A stretch of 64,000 nucleotides of DNA from Methylocystis sp. IM3 (lineage in GTDB: Bacteria > Pseudomonadota > Alphaproteobacteria > Rhizobiales > Beijerinckiaceae): NCBI RefSeq assembly GCF_038070105.1, contig NZ_JBBPBZ010000002.1, positions 3,578,501-3,642,500 of the forward strand, read 5' to 3'. The notes under the pieces are model-generated. The model saw nothing but the letters and a program-made list of their open reading frames with translations, was not told the DNA's origin and did no database searches. Each line of letters starts with the position of its first letter. Position 1 is the stretch's first letter. The position numbers and the translations under genes were made by a program. Shown in pieces: positions 9,353 through 17,362 of this stretch.

Positions 9353-9814
9353 TCAGCCCACGGGCTTCAGGGCGAGCGCCTTTTCGATCTCGGGCAGCGG
9401 ATGCTTGGTCAGATCCTTGTCCAGCTCGCCGGCGACCTTGCCCTGCGCCTTGACCGACAGATCCTTGCGGATTTCGCCGAGGGTCCTGGGCGGCGCGACA
9501 ATGACGATTTCCTTCAGCTCGCCGCTTTCGGCGGCGGCGTTGATGCGGTCGGCCATGGAGCGGGCGAAACGCTCTTCCTCGAGCTCGTGCCAGTCGACAT
9601 TGCCCATGGCGCTTCGGGCGTGGGAGCCCGCCGAAGCGAAGGCGCGGCCCGGCGCGTCGGACCCTTGCGCGCGCGTCGCAGGGTTGTCGTCGATCCGCGT
9701 TTCGATGACGCGAAGATCGAGTATCTGGGCGTCGCCATGATTTTGGAAGAACAGCGCCCGCCGTCCGTCGCCGACGAGCACCCACGCCCCGTTGTGCACC
9801 GCAATCGCGCTCAT
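9353..9814 (-). CDS. Host attachment family protein
   Basis: A 153-residue protein of the family named after plant-host attachment proteins of Agrobacterium. Seen are the N-terminal strand WVLVGDGRRALFFQNHGD, the central ERFARSMADRINAA, and IVIVAPPRTLGEIRKDLS, followed by LDKDLTKHPLPEIEKAL, which is the family signature. The fold resembles nucleases/eRF1 domain 2, and true roles are poorly known, so adhesion should not be assumed. ATG at 9814 is chosen because GAGGGA lies five bases upstream. It lies downstream of the small membrane protein gene on the same strand. Confidence 0.85.
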   Translation of the reverse strand: MSAIAVHNGAWVLVGDGRRALFFQNHGDAQILDLRVIETRIDDNPATRAQGSDAPGRAFASAGSHARSAMGNVDWHELEEERFARSMADRINAAAESGELKEIVIVAPPRTLGEIRKDLSVKAQGKVAGELDKDLTKHPLPEIEKALALKPVG

Positions 9815-9924
9815 ACCGTCCCTCGTGATTAAAACTGACGCCTCTGGATGTGGCGGCTCAGTGAGGGGAGAGCAAGCTTGGCCGGGCGCGTCGGATCGAC
9901 GCGCCGCCAGGGAGCGACAGGGGA

Positions 9925-10206
9925 TCAGGCCGCGAGCTTTGCCCGCGGCGCCTGCTCCTGCTTCATCTTCTCGACAACGGCCATCAGATCGCGCTCGGCC
10001 TGGCCCGAAGCCGGCGCCCCGGCGTGGAGCCGGCGGGCGATGCGCGCCTCGTTGACGGCATAGGCCAGATAGCAGACGCCGGCGATGAACAGCAGCGCCG
10101 TGAAGGGCTCGCCATTGCCGAGGACGGAGAGGTCGGGGGCGCATTCATTGGCGTATTCGCAGGCGTCCGACCAATCCTGGAAATACTGTCTGACGTGTTC
10201 CAACAT
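9925..10206 (-). CDS. Small membrane protein (93 aa), unknown
   Basis: An unrecognised 93-residue protein with an acidic N-terminus (DWSDACEYANECAPDL, two cysteines), one membrane helix (about residues 36-52, FTALLFIAGVCYLAYAV), and a charged C-terminus rich in Ala, Arg and Glu. The start is well supported by AAGGAGGT six bases before the ATG. The 250-base AT-richer upstream region has operator-like repeats. It may be co-transcribed with the host-attachment-family gene 110 bases downstream. Confidence 0.72.
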   Translation of the reverse strand: MLEHVRQYFQDWSDACEYANECAPDLSVLGNGEPFTALLFIAGVCYLAYAVNEARIARRLHAGAPASGQAERDLMAVVEKMKQEQAPRAKLAA

Positions 10207-10452
10207 GGTGACCTCCTTGCCTGCCCCGCACGGAGCCGAAAAAGCCGCCGGCCCCCGGGCAAGCTATCTAGCGCATGTCCGCCGCGCCGGTTGTGCGTTG
10301 CAACATATATACTGCGCCCCGAAGCTTGCGCCAGTGTAAATTCAATCGTAGCGGTTGAAACTAACCTAAAGATTACAACCCTCTGCGTTATATCGCCGCA
10401 CTGCAAAAGGATTGTGCAGACAGCATGGAAAACGACCAGTGAATGAGGGGGA
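10207..10452. other. AT-richer non-coding region with operator-like repeats
   Basis: No gene is supported here. The stretch from about 10290 to 10440 is clearly less GC-rich than its surroundings and contains two TGC-N3-GC type sites: GTGCGTTGCAA at 10293-10303 and CCGCACTGCAA at 10396-10406. It most likely holds the promoter of the small membrane protein gene on the minus strand, and possibly a small RNA. No confident -35/-10 pair was found. Confidence 0.5.
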
Positions 10453-10484
10453 CAAAAAAAGAGGGGCCCCCGCGGGGACCCCTC
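10453..10484 (-). terminator. Rho-independent terminator of mcd
   Basis: On the minus strand a stem GAGGGGTCCCC ... GGGGCCCCTC with a GCG loop is directly followed by TTTTTTT. It lies 33 bases after the mcd stop codon. This is the strongest intrinsic terminator in the window. Confidence 0.9.
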
Positions 10485-10516
10485 GAACACGCCGAAGCGG
10501 CTGATATGCCGTCGTT

Positions 10517-12190
10517 TTAGCCTTCGAGCAGGCGGCGGGCGATGACCTGGGCCTGAATCTCCGCGGCGCCCTCGAAAATATTCAGGATGCGCGCGTCGCA
10601 GAGCACGCGGGAGACCGGATATTCGAGCGCGAAGCCATTGCCGCCGTGGATCTGCAGGGCGTTGTCGGCCGCCGCCCAGGCGACGCGGGCGCCGAGAAGC
10701 TTCGCCATGCCGGCCTCGAGATCGCAACGCTTGCCCTCGTCCTTCTCGCGCGCGGCGAAATAGGTGATCTGGCGCGCGACGTGAATCTCGACCGCCATGG
10801 AGACGATCTTGTTGTAGACGCGCGGGAAGGCGAACAGCGGCTTGCCGAACTGGATGCGCTCCTTGGCGTATTTCAGGCCGAGATCGAGAGCGCATTGGGC
10901 GACGCCGAGCGCGCGCGCCGCGGTCTGGATGCGGGCCGACTCGAAGGTCTCCATGAGCTGTTTGAAGCCCTTGCCCTCCTCGCCGCCGAGGAGATTTTCG
11001 GCCGGCACCTCGAAATTGTCGAAGCCGATCTCGAACTCCTTCATGCCGCGATAGCCGAGCACCTCGATCTCGCCGCCCGTCATGCCCTTGGCCGGGAACG
11101 GTGTCTCATCCGTGCCGCGCGGCTTCTCGGCGATGAACATGGAAAGGCCCTTGTAGCCCTTCTCGTTCGGATTGGTGCGGGTCAGCAGCGTCATGATGTC
11201 GGCGCGGACCGGATGGGTGATCCAGGTCTTGTTGCCCGTGACCTTGTAGACGTCGCCCTCGCGCACGGCGCGGGTGCGCAGGCCGGCAAGATCCGAGCCG
11301 TTGTTGGGCTCGGTGAAGACGGCGGTGGGGAGGATTTCGCCGGAAGAGATCTTCGGCAGATATTTGTTCTTCTGCGCCTCGGTGCCGCCGACGAGAATGA
11401 GCTCGCCCGCGATCTCGGAGCGGGTGCCGAGCGAGCCGACGCCGATATAGGCGCGCGACAGCTCCTCGGAGACGACGCACATGGCGATCTTGCCCATGCC
11501 CGAACCGCCGTACTGCTCAGGGATGGTGAGGCCGAAGACGCCAAGTTCGGCGAGGCCCGCGATCACCTCGAGCGGAATATAGGCGTTCTTCGCGTGCCAC
11601 TCCTGCGCATAAGGCACGACATGGTCGGCCGCGAATTTGCGCATTTCGCTGCGGATGGCCTCCAGCGTCTCGTCGAGGCCCGAGGCGCCGATGGTCTCGG
11701 CGGCGGCATGGTGATCGATGAGCTCGGCGAGGCGCGCGCGGTTCGCCGGCGTATTGCCGGAAAGGATCAGCCGGTCGACCGAAGCCGGGCGCCGGGCGGC
11801 GATCTGCTGCGCGGAGAGGCCGAAGTCGGAGAGGCGGACGAATTCGCCCTGGCTCATCGGAATGCCGCCATAGACCTGCGCCAGCAATTCGGCGAAGCCG
11901 ATCTGGTTCAGGAGCTCCTCGGTCTCGCCATAGGCGCCTTCGGCCTGGAGGCGCTCGGCGTAATGGATCAGCTCCTTCAAGCCCTGCACATAGGTCGCGA
12001 ACCAGGCGAGGCCGTGGGCGGCGTGCTGATCGGCCTCGAAGAGGGCGTTGTCGATCCGGCCGTCGCGCGAGACGCGGGCGCGCACGCTGGCGAGCCCCTC
12101 ATTGTAGAGCGCCTCGACGGCGGCGAGCGCCTCTTTGGCGTCGGCGAGCCAGGTGGCGGGTTCGATTTTCAACGCGACGGCTGCGGTCAT
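10517..12190 (-). CDS. mcd: (2S)-methylsuccinyl-CoA dehydrogenase-like acyl-CoA dehydrogenase
   Basis: A 557-residue FAD enzyme. The last 380 residues are a standard acyl-CoA dehydrogenase (YGGSGMGKIAMCVVSEELSRA, AVFTEPNNGSDLAGLRT, TGNKTWITHPVRAD, ARILNIFEGAAEIQ). The first 170 residues are an extra helical domain (e.g. YAERLQAEGAYGETEELLNQIGFAELLAQVYGGIPMSQGEF). This long N-terminal domain is characteristic of methylsuccinyl-CoA dehydrogenase, which makes mesaconyl-CoA in the ethylmalonyl-CoA pathway and passes electrons to ETF. The etfBA genes lie at 29.4-31.1 kb. A strong terminator follows, and a TGC-N3-GCA site lies about 80 bases upstream. Exact substrate is inferred. Confidence 0.85.
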   Translation of the reverse strand: MTAAVALKIEPATWLADAKEALAAVEALYNEGLASVRARVSRDGRIDNALFEADQHAAHGLAWFATYVQGLKELIHYAERLQAEGAYGETEELLNQIGFAELLAQVYGGIPMSQGEFVRLSDFGLSAQQIAARRPASVDRLILSGNTPANRARLAELIDHHAAAETIGASGLDETLEAIRSEMRKFAADHVVPYAQEWHAKNAYIPLEVIAGLAELGVFGLTIPEQYGGSGMGKIAMCVVSEELSRAYIGVGSLGTRSEIAGELILVGGTEAQKNKYLPKISSGEILPTAVFTEPNNGSDLAGLRTRAVREGDVYKVTGNKTWITHPVRADIMTLLTRTNPNEKGYKGLSMFIAEKPRGTDETPFPAKGMTGGEIEVLGYRGMKEFEIGFDNFEVPAENLLGGEEGKGFKQLMETFESARIQTAARALGVAQCALDLGLKYAKERIQFGKPLFAFPRVYNKIVSMAVEIHVARQITYFAAREKDEGKRCDLEAGMAKLLGARVAWAAADNALQIHGGNGFALEYPVSRVLCDARILNIFEGAAEIQAQVIARRLLEG

Positions 12191-12265
12191 GGAGCTTCCT
12201 ACCCGTAATTGAGGCCCGTTGCGGGGCGGATAAGTGATTTTGCGCCTTACATGCCGTCATTTTGG

Positions 12266-12276
12266 CTGCGACGCAA
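12266..12276 (-). promoter_or_regulatory. TGC-N3-GCA operator-like site upstream of mcd
   Basis: On the minus strand TTGCGTCGCAG followed by CC. The same 13 bases with one change (TTGCATCGCAGCC) lie upstream of hbd at 31203-31215. The core TGC-N3-GCA resembles the reported CTGC-N3-GCAG boxes of the PHB regulator PhaR in Rhodobacter. The site is 76 bases from the mcd start codon. Regulator identity is inference. Confidence 0.4.
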
Positions 12277-12296
12277 CAGCGCCGCCCTGCGCCGCA

Positions 12297-13748
12297 TCAT
12301 CGCGGGCGGGGCCGCTTCGCGCCTCGGGGCTCGGGGCGCGCGACGCGCCGGAACCCCCGCCAGGCGAGGAAGGCGAGCAGCAGCGTCGGTAGCGCCATCC
12401 CGAGCAGCGCCGAGCCGACGGCGCTCTCGGGCGCCGGAGTCTCCGCGAAGCGCGGCAAGGCGTCGTAATCGGCGGCGGTCATCGCCTGCCCCGCTTTGGC
12501 GCGCGTGAGGAAAAAGGCCCGCCAGTCGAGATGGAAGGCGCTCAGCCGGTCGAGGAAGTCGCGATAGCGCGCCTCTCCCGCTCCTGCGACGTCGGCGAGC
12601 GCGCCATAGGCGAGCAGGGTGGGCGAAAGAAAGCTCAGGCGATCGACCAGGGCGCGCTGGCGGGAGAGCGCCGCGTCATGCGCCGCGATGACGCCCTCGA
12701 CGCGCTCGAAGGCCGCCTCCTGCGTCGCAAGCCGGCGCAGCGTTCCTTCCCGCGCGCCGGCGGGTTTCTGACCCGCATGCTCCTCGACATAACGGGCGAG
12801 CATGGCGTCGCGGCTCTTGTCGGCGTCAGTCGCCGCGGCGCGGGCGGCGAGCGTCATGTCGATGCGCGAGGGCGCGGGATAGACGAAGGCGGCGAGGCTG
12901 TTGATCCCGGCGGGCGCCAGAAGGGCGAGGGCCACCCAGGCGCCGATGAGGGTCAGCGCATTGAAGGCGGAGCTTTGTCCGAGCCCGTCGACGGCCGCCG
13001 CCAGCGCCGCCCAGAAGAGGCCATAGACCAGAATGACCGCGACGAGCCGCAGGAAGCTCGCAGAGGCGAGCGCGTCCCAGCCCGCGAAAAGCCCGATGCC
13101 GAGGGCGGTCGCGAGCAGCATGATGGCGATGGGCGCGACGAGGCGGGCGGCGAGCTTGCCGGCCAGCGCCGCGCCGGGGCGGCGCGCCGCGGCGAGCGTC
13201 ATGACGAGCGTGCCCTGTTCGCGCTCGCCCGCGAGCAGATTGAAGGCGAGCGCCAGAATGACGAGCGGATAGACATGGACCACGATGAAGGCGAGATCGG
13301 TCGCGCCGCTCGACAGCAGCGCCGGGTTCTCGATCTCGTCTGCGAAGAGAAAAGCGTCCTTGGAGCCGCTCGTCACCCTGATGACCGCGGAGAGAAGATC
13401 GCTCTGGCCGACGGCGACGAGCGCGAGCGGCTGCGGCGCCAGCGCCGCGACGCGCGCCGCCGGCCCCGCGCCCATGAAGACGGCGTTGCGAGGGTCGCGA
13501 TACGGGGGCGGCTCCTCCTGCGTCGCGCCGCTCTCGAGCCTTGCGAGCGACGTCTTGAGGCCATCGAGACGCTGCGCCTCCTCGGCCCGCGCGGCGGCGA
13601 CGACCGCCTGCTGCGACGCGACTCGCCCCGCGCCGGCGTGGAGCGCAAAGAGCGCCGCGGCGGCGAGCGCGACGAGCGCCAGCCCGACGGCGCGCGCGCG
13701 GGCGAGAATCCGCGCCTCGGCGAAAAAGCCGGCGAGGAAGCTCTTCAT
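12297..13748 (-). CDS. ABC-2 type exporter permease, second subunit (DUF3526-like)
   Basis: A 483-residue membrane protein with one N-terminal helix (VGLALVALAAAALFAL), a large periplasmic domain (about residues 40-170), and a cluster of about five helices (FIVVHVYPLVILALAFNLLAGEREQGTLVMTLAA ... LVAVILVYGLFWAALAAAV). A second soluble stretch (about 300-430) precedes a final helix near the C-terminus. The GEREQGTL turn is typical of ABC-2/NosY-like permeases with DUF3526. Its start overlaps the stop of the first permease (ATGA). Substrate unknown; relatives often sit beside TonB-dependent receptors or copper-enzyme maturation genes, none of which is seen here. Confidence 0.8.
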   Translation of the reverse strand: MKSFLAGFFAEARILARARAVGLALVALAAAALFALHAGAGRVASQQAVVAAARAEEAQRLDGLKTSLARLESGATQEEPPPYRDPRNAVFMGAGPAARVAALAPQPLALVAVGQSDLLSAVIRVTSGSKDAFLFADEIENPALLSSGATDLAFIVVHVYPLVILALAFNLLAGEREQGTLVMTLAAARRPGAALAGKLAARLVAPIAIMLLATALGIGLFAGWDALASASFLRLVAVILVYGLFWAALAAAVDGLGQSSAFNALTLIGAWVALALLAPAGINSLAAFVYPAPSRIDMTLAARAAATDADKSRDAMLARYVEEHAGQKPAGAREGTLRRLATQEAAFERVEGVIAAHDAALSRQRALVDRLSFLSPTLLAYGALADVAGAGEARYRDFLDRLSAFHLDWRAFFLTRAKAGQAMTAADYDALPRFAETPAPESAVGSALLGMALPTLLLAFLAWRGFRRVARPEPRGAKRPRPR

Positions 13749-15223
13749 ATCGGCCTCAGGCGGCGGACCGCGACGACGGCGAAGAGCAGCGTGAGCGCCA
13801 GCCAGCCGAGAAGGCCTGCGATCGCTTCGCGCGCGCCGGCGAGCGCGACGCCGGCGCCGGGCGCGGCATAGGAGAAGGCCGCGATCCGCTTCCACAGTTC
13901 CGGCCCGGCGACGTAACGCTCGTCGCGCTGGAAGTGGATGATGTTGTCGCTCACCTCGTTCTGGATCAGGCGGCGATGCGCCTCGGCGGCGCTGGCGAAA
14001 TCGAATTGCGCGCGGCTGTCCGTGCCCGCAAGCGCCATGGAGAGGGGCTGCAAGGCGAGAAGCGGGAACAGAAATCCTCCTGCCGCCCGCAACGCGTCCT
14101 GCTTTTCGAAGGCGCCCTGCAAGGCGCCGAAATGGCTGTCGTAGATCGCATAGCCCGCTTCGTCGTCGCGGCGCAGCGTCAGGCCCCGGAAGCTCACCGG
14201 CAAATCCTCGACGCGGCTTACCCCATATTTTTTGAGGGTCTCCTCGCGGAAGGCGATGAAGGCCGGATGTGTCTCGTCGTGGCCGAATGTCTTGGCCTTG
14301 TCCTTGGCGACCGCTGCGCGGAATTCCTGGGCGGTCGGGGTTGGCGCGAGCGCGCGCGCAACATCGGCGGAGAGGCGCGGCGCGACGAAGGCGTTGGCGA
14401 GCCAGAAGGCCAGCAGCGCGACGAGCGCGGCGCGGCTGTCGCGCGCCAGCGCCGACACGCCGAGCGCGAGAAAGGCGAAGCCCGTCAGATAGACGCCATA
14501 GCCGAGCGCGAGCCCCAGAAGGCGCAGGTACTGATCGGCGAGAGAGAGCTTCGCCGGATCGGCGAAAAGCGCCACGGCGGCGGCGGCGGCGAGAAAGGCC
14601 GGCGCGAGCAGCGCGGCCGCCGCGCCGAGCAGCGCCAGCGCCTTGCCGGCGAGAAGGTCCTGCGGGCGCACGCCGAGGCTCAAGACCTGCCTGAGCGCGC
14701 CGCTTTCGCGCTCGCCCGAAAAGCTCGCGAAACCCGTCAGCAGCACGACGAGCGGCGCGACGACCTGGAGGATGAAGGCGAGCGACAGGCCGCCGAGCCG
14801 GGCCGCCGTCCCGCCGTCCCGCGCCGGGCGGAACTGCGCCTCGTTCTGCTTGTGCGCCTCAAGCCACACCGCCGTCCCCACGTAAGGATCGACGCCCGGA
14901 TCGGCGAGGGCGAGCGGGCTCGCCGGCTTGAAGGCGTATTGGCCGAAATGCGCGGCGGCGTGCGGATTCTTGGCGCCCTGCCCGGTCCAGAGCAGACGGT
15001 CGGCCTGCGCCGCGGCCTCGCGCTCGCGACCGATGCGGGCGTTCTCCGCCGCGCCGAAGCCGAGCGCGGCGAGCATCAAAAGCGCGGCGAAGGCGAAGAG
15101 CGCGACGAGCCTGCGATCGCGCCGCATCTCCAGCCATTCCCTCGCGGCCACCGCGCGGATGATCCGCCAGCGCCCGGGCGCCCCGGCGGGCGCGGCGGCG
15201 GGGGCGAGCGCCAGATCGCTCAC
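13745..15223 (-). CDS. ABC-2 type exporter permease, first subunit (DUF3526-like)
   Basis: A 492-residue paralogue of the downstream permease. It has an N-terminal helix after REWLEMRRDRRLVALFAFAALLMLAALGFG, a large extracytoplasmic domain with GVDPYVGTAVWLEAHKQNEAQFRPA, then helices including the GERESGALRQVLSLGV turn that contacts the ATPase. The GTG start at 15223 overlaps the ATPase stop (GTGA), and the stop overlaps the next permease, so the three genes are translationally coupled. The two unlike permeases probably form a heterodimer around a dimer of the ATPase. Confidence 0.8.
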   Translation of the reverse strand: MSDLALAPAAAPAGAPGRWRIIRAVAAREWLEMRRDRRLVALFAFAALLMLAALGFGAAENARIGREREAAAQADRLLWTGQGAKNPHAAAHFGQYAFKPASPLALADPGVDPYVGTAVWLEAHKQNEAQFRPARDGGTAARLGGLSLAFILQVVAPLVVLLTGFASFSGERESGALRQVLSLGVRPQDLLAGKALALLGAAAALLAPAFLAAAAAVALFADPAKLSLADQYLRLLGLALGYGVYLTGFAFLALGVSALARDSRAALVALLAFWLANAFVAPRLSADVARALAPTPTAQEFRAAVAKDKAKTFGHDETHPAFIAFREETLKKYGVSRVEDLPVSFRGLTLRRDDEAGYAIYDSHFGALQGAFEKQDALRAAGGFLFPLLALQPLSMALAGTDSRAQFDFASAAEAHRRLIQNEVSDNIIHFQRDERYVAGPELWKRIAAFSYAAPGAGVALAGAREAIAGLLGWLALTLLFAVVAVRRLRPI

Positions 15224-15939
15224 GCCGCGCCCCCGGAGGCGACGATGTCGAGATAGGCGCGCTCGAGTCCGAGATGATCGACGTCCTCGGCCCCGAAAAC
15301 GCGGGCGAGCCGCCCCTGCGCCATCACGCCGATCCGCGCGCCGCATTGCTTGGCGAGAAAGAGGTCATGCGTGACCATCAGCACCGAAAGCCCGTCGCGC
15401 CGCAGCCGTTCGACGAGCCTCGCAAATTCATTCGCCGCGAGCGGATCGAGCCCCGAGGTCGGTTCGTCGAGCACCAGCGCCTCCGCGCGCCGCGCCAGCG
15501 CGATGGCGACGCCGACCTTCTGGCGCATCCCCTTGGAATAGGACCGCACCGGCCGGGTCGCGGCGTCTTCGGGGAGGCCGGCGGCGACGAGCAGCGGGAG
15601 AAATTCGGAAGCCGGCGTCGCCGCGCCCGAGACCTCGACGAAATAGGCGAGATTCTCGAGCCCCGTCAGCGCGCCGTAGAGCGTCACCGTTTCGGGGATA
15701 TAGGCGAGCCGGGCGCGCGCGCCGAGCGGGTCTGCCGCCGCGTCGACCCCGCAGACCAGCGCCTGGCCCGCCGTGGGGGCGAGAAAGCCGAGGAAGAGGT
15801 TGACGGTCGTCGTCTTGCCGGCCCCATTGGGGCCGAGCAGGCAGAAGACCTCGCCCGGCGGAACGGTCAGATCGAGACGATCGAGCGCCGGCGCGGCGGC
15901 GCCGTCGTATCGCTTGGTGAGACCGCGCGCCTCCAGCAT
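15220..15939 (-). CDS. ABC transporter ATP-binding protein (ABC-2 exporter)
   Basis: A 239-residue ATPase with Walker A GPNGAGKTT, signature YSKGMRQKVGVA, Walker B ALVLDEPTSGLDP and switch histidine in MVTHDLFLAKQCG. The YSKGMRQ signature is typical of ATPases serving ABC-2/NosFY-type exporters. It starts 22 bases after the hemY stop, so the exporter may be read from the mitofilin-hemY transcript. What it exports is not visible from the sequence. Confidence 0.92.
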   Translation of the reverse strand: MLEARGLTKRYDGAAAPALDRLDLTVPPGEVFCLLGPNGAGKTTTVNLFLGFLAPTAGQALVCGVDAAADPLGARARLAYIPETVTLYGALTGLENLAYFVEVSGAATPASEFLPLLVAAGLPEDAATRPVRSYSKGMRQKVGVAIALARRAEALVLDEPTSGLDPLAANEFARLVERLRRDGLSVLMVTHDLFLAKQCGARIGVMAQGRLARVFGAEDVDHLGLERAYLDIVASGGAA

Positions 15940-15961
15940 GGCGATGTTTCTCTGAAAGCCG

Positions 15962-17350
15962 TCAGGCCGCAGGCGTCGCGGGGGCGGCGAGTTCGGCCGC
16001 GCGCTCGGGTCGCGCGAGGAAGGCGGACGGGATGTTCGGCCGTCCTTCTTCCGTCGATTGCGGCGCGGATTGGGGCGGCGTCTTCCATTCGAAGGCGTCG
16101 AGGCGCCCGGTCGCGGGCGAAATCGGCAGCCAGCGGCGCGAAACGACGCCGTCGGCCACCCAGGCCGGATCGCGCGGGGCGCGCGAGCCGCGGGCGAGCC
16201 ATTCGCGCACCGGCCCGCTCGGGCCGTTCTCGGCGTCCTCGATCTCGGCCATCAGCAGGCAGGTATGCGCGGTCGGATGCTGGCCCTCGGCGACGAGCGG
16301 CGCCAGCGCCTCCCGCGCCTTGGGGAAGTCGCGCGCCGCCAGCGCCGCCTGGGCGAGCGCATGCCGGCCCTCGGGGGCCTGCGGGGCGAGCTTGACGAGC
16401 TTCTCCACCCGCGCCTCGCGCTGGCTGTTCGACTCGCCCGGCAGGGCCTCGACATAGACCTCGGCCAGATCGGGGTGCGGCGCGGTCGCGAAGACGCTTT
16501 CGATCAGCTTCAGCGCCTGCTTCTGGTCGCCGTGGCGGATCAGAACCCGCGCCGCCGTGACGGCGGCGGGCACGAATCCGGGCCGGCGCTTGAGCGCCTG
16601 CCGCGCAAGGTGGAGCGCGTCGTGCGGTTGCTCGCCCTCGCGGGCCATGGCCATGGCCGTCTCGATGACGGCGCGGTAACGCTGCGCCGTGGGAGCGTCG
16701 ATCGCCTTGGCGGCGACGCTGTTTTCGAGCGCCTCGCGCGCCTTCTCCCAGTCGCCGGCCGCGGCGAGATGCTCCAGAACGGCGGCGCCGGCCCAGGGCA
16801 GCGGCGCGATCGCCTGCGCGGCCGCCGCGAAATGATGCGCGGCCTCCGCGTCCTCGCGCCGCTTCGCCTCCACATGCAGGCCGCGCAGGCCGAGAAGCTT
16901 GGTCTCGGGCTTCAGGGTCATCCTGTGGAAAGCCTTGGCCGAGGCGTTTCTGTCGCCCGAAAGCTGCGCCGCCTGCGCCACGAGAAGCTGCGTCAGCGGC
17001 TCGTCGGGCAGGAGCTTCTCGGCGAGCTGCGCCGCCTTGCGGGCGCGGGCGAGATCGCCGGCCCCGACCGCGACGAGGCCCTGGGAGAGCACGTCGAGGC
17101 CCCTGGCCTTGCGCCGCTCGCGCGAGCCGCCGGTGATGCGGCCGGGAAGCCGCACGAGGGCGACGACGATCGCCCAGACGAGGACCGTCGCGGCGAGAAG
17201 CAGCAGCAGTCCGCCCACGGCGACGGGAATCGTCGTCTCGATGTGGCGCCCCGCGAACTCCAGCGTCAGCGAGCCCGGCTGCTCGATCAGCCAATGGACC
17301 CCATAGGCGGCGACAGCGAGCGCGATCAGGAAAAAGAACAGAAAAAGCAT
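15962..17350 (-). CDS. hemY: HemY-family membrane TPR protein
   Basis: A 462-residue inner-membrane protein of the HemY_N family, named after its linkage to haem genes but not itself a proven haem enzyme. Two N-terminal helices (LFLFFFLIALAVAAYGV and PVAVGGLLLLLAATVLVWAIVVAL) are followed by a cytoplasmic array of TPR-like helical repeats (about residues 85-370). The C-terminal region holds WVADGVVSRRWLPISPATGRL, where CSR-W.P-type motifs are usual. It follows the mitofilin-like gene by 12 bases, the conserved alphaproteobacterial pair. Confidence 0.9.
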   Translation of the reverse strand: MLFLFFFLIALAVAAYGVHWLIEQPGSLTLEFAGRHIETTIPVAVGGLLLLLAATVLVWAIVVALVRLPGRITGGSRERRKARGLDVLSQGLVAVGAGDLARARKAAQLAEKLLPDEPLTQLLVAQAAQLSGDRNASAKAFHRMTLKPETKLLGLRGLHVEAKRREDAEAAHHFAAAAQAIAPLPWAGAAVLEHLAAAGDWEKAREALENSVAAKAIDAPTAQRYRAVIETAMAMAREGEQPHDALHLARQALKRRPGFVPAAVTAARVLIRHGDQKQALKLIESVFATAPHPDLAEVYVEALPGESNSQREARVEKLVKLAPQAPEGRHALAQAALAARDFPKAREALAPLVAEGQHPTAHTCLLMAEIEDAENGPSGPVREWLARGSRAPRDPAWVADGVVSRRWLPISPATGRLDAFEWKTPPQSAPQSTEEGRPNIPSAFLARPERAAELAAPATPAA

Positions 17351-17362
17351 GGAGACTCCCGC

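Noticed and set aside
9353..9814. Name 'host attachment protein' taken as proof of plant association
   Set aside because: The family is widespread in non-plant-associated alphaproteobacteria and its biochemical role is unproven.
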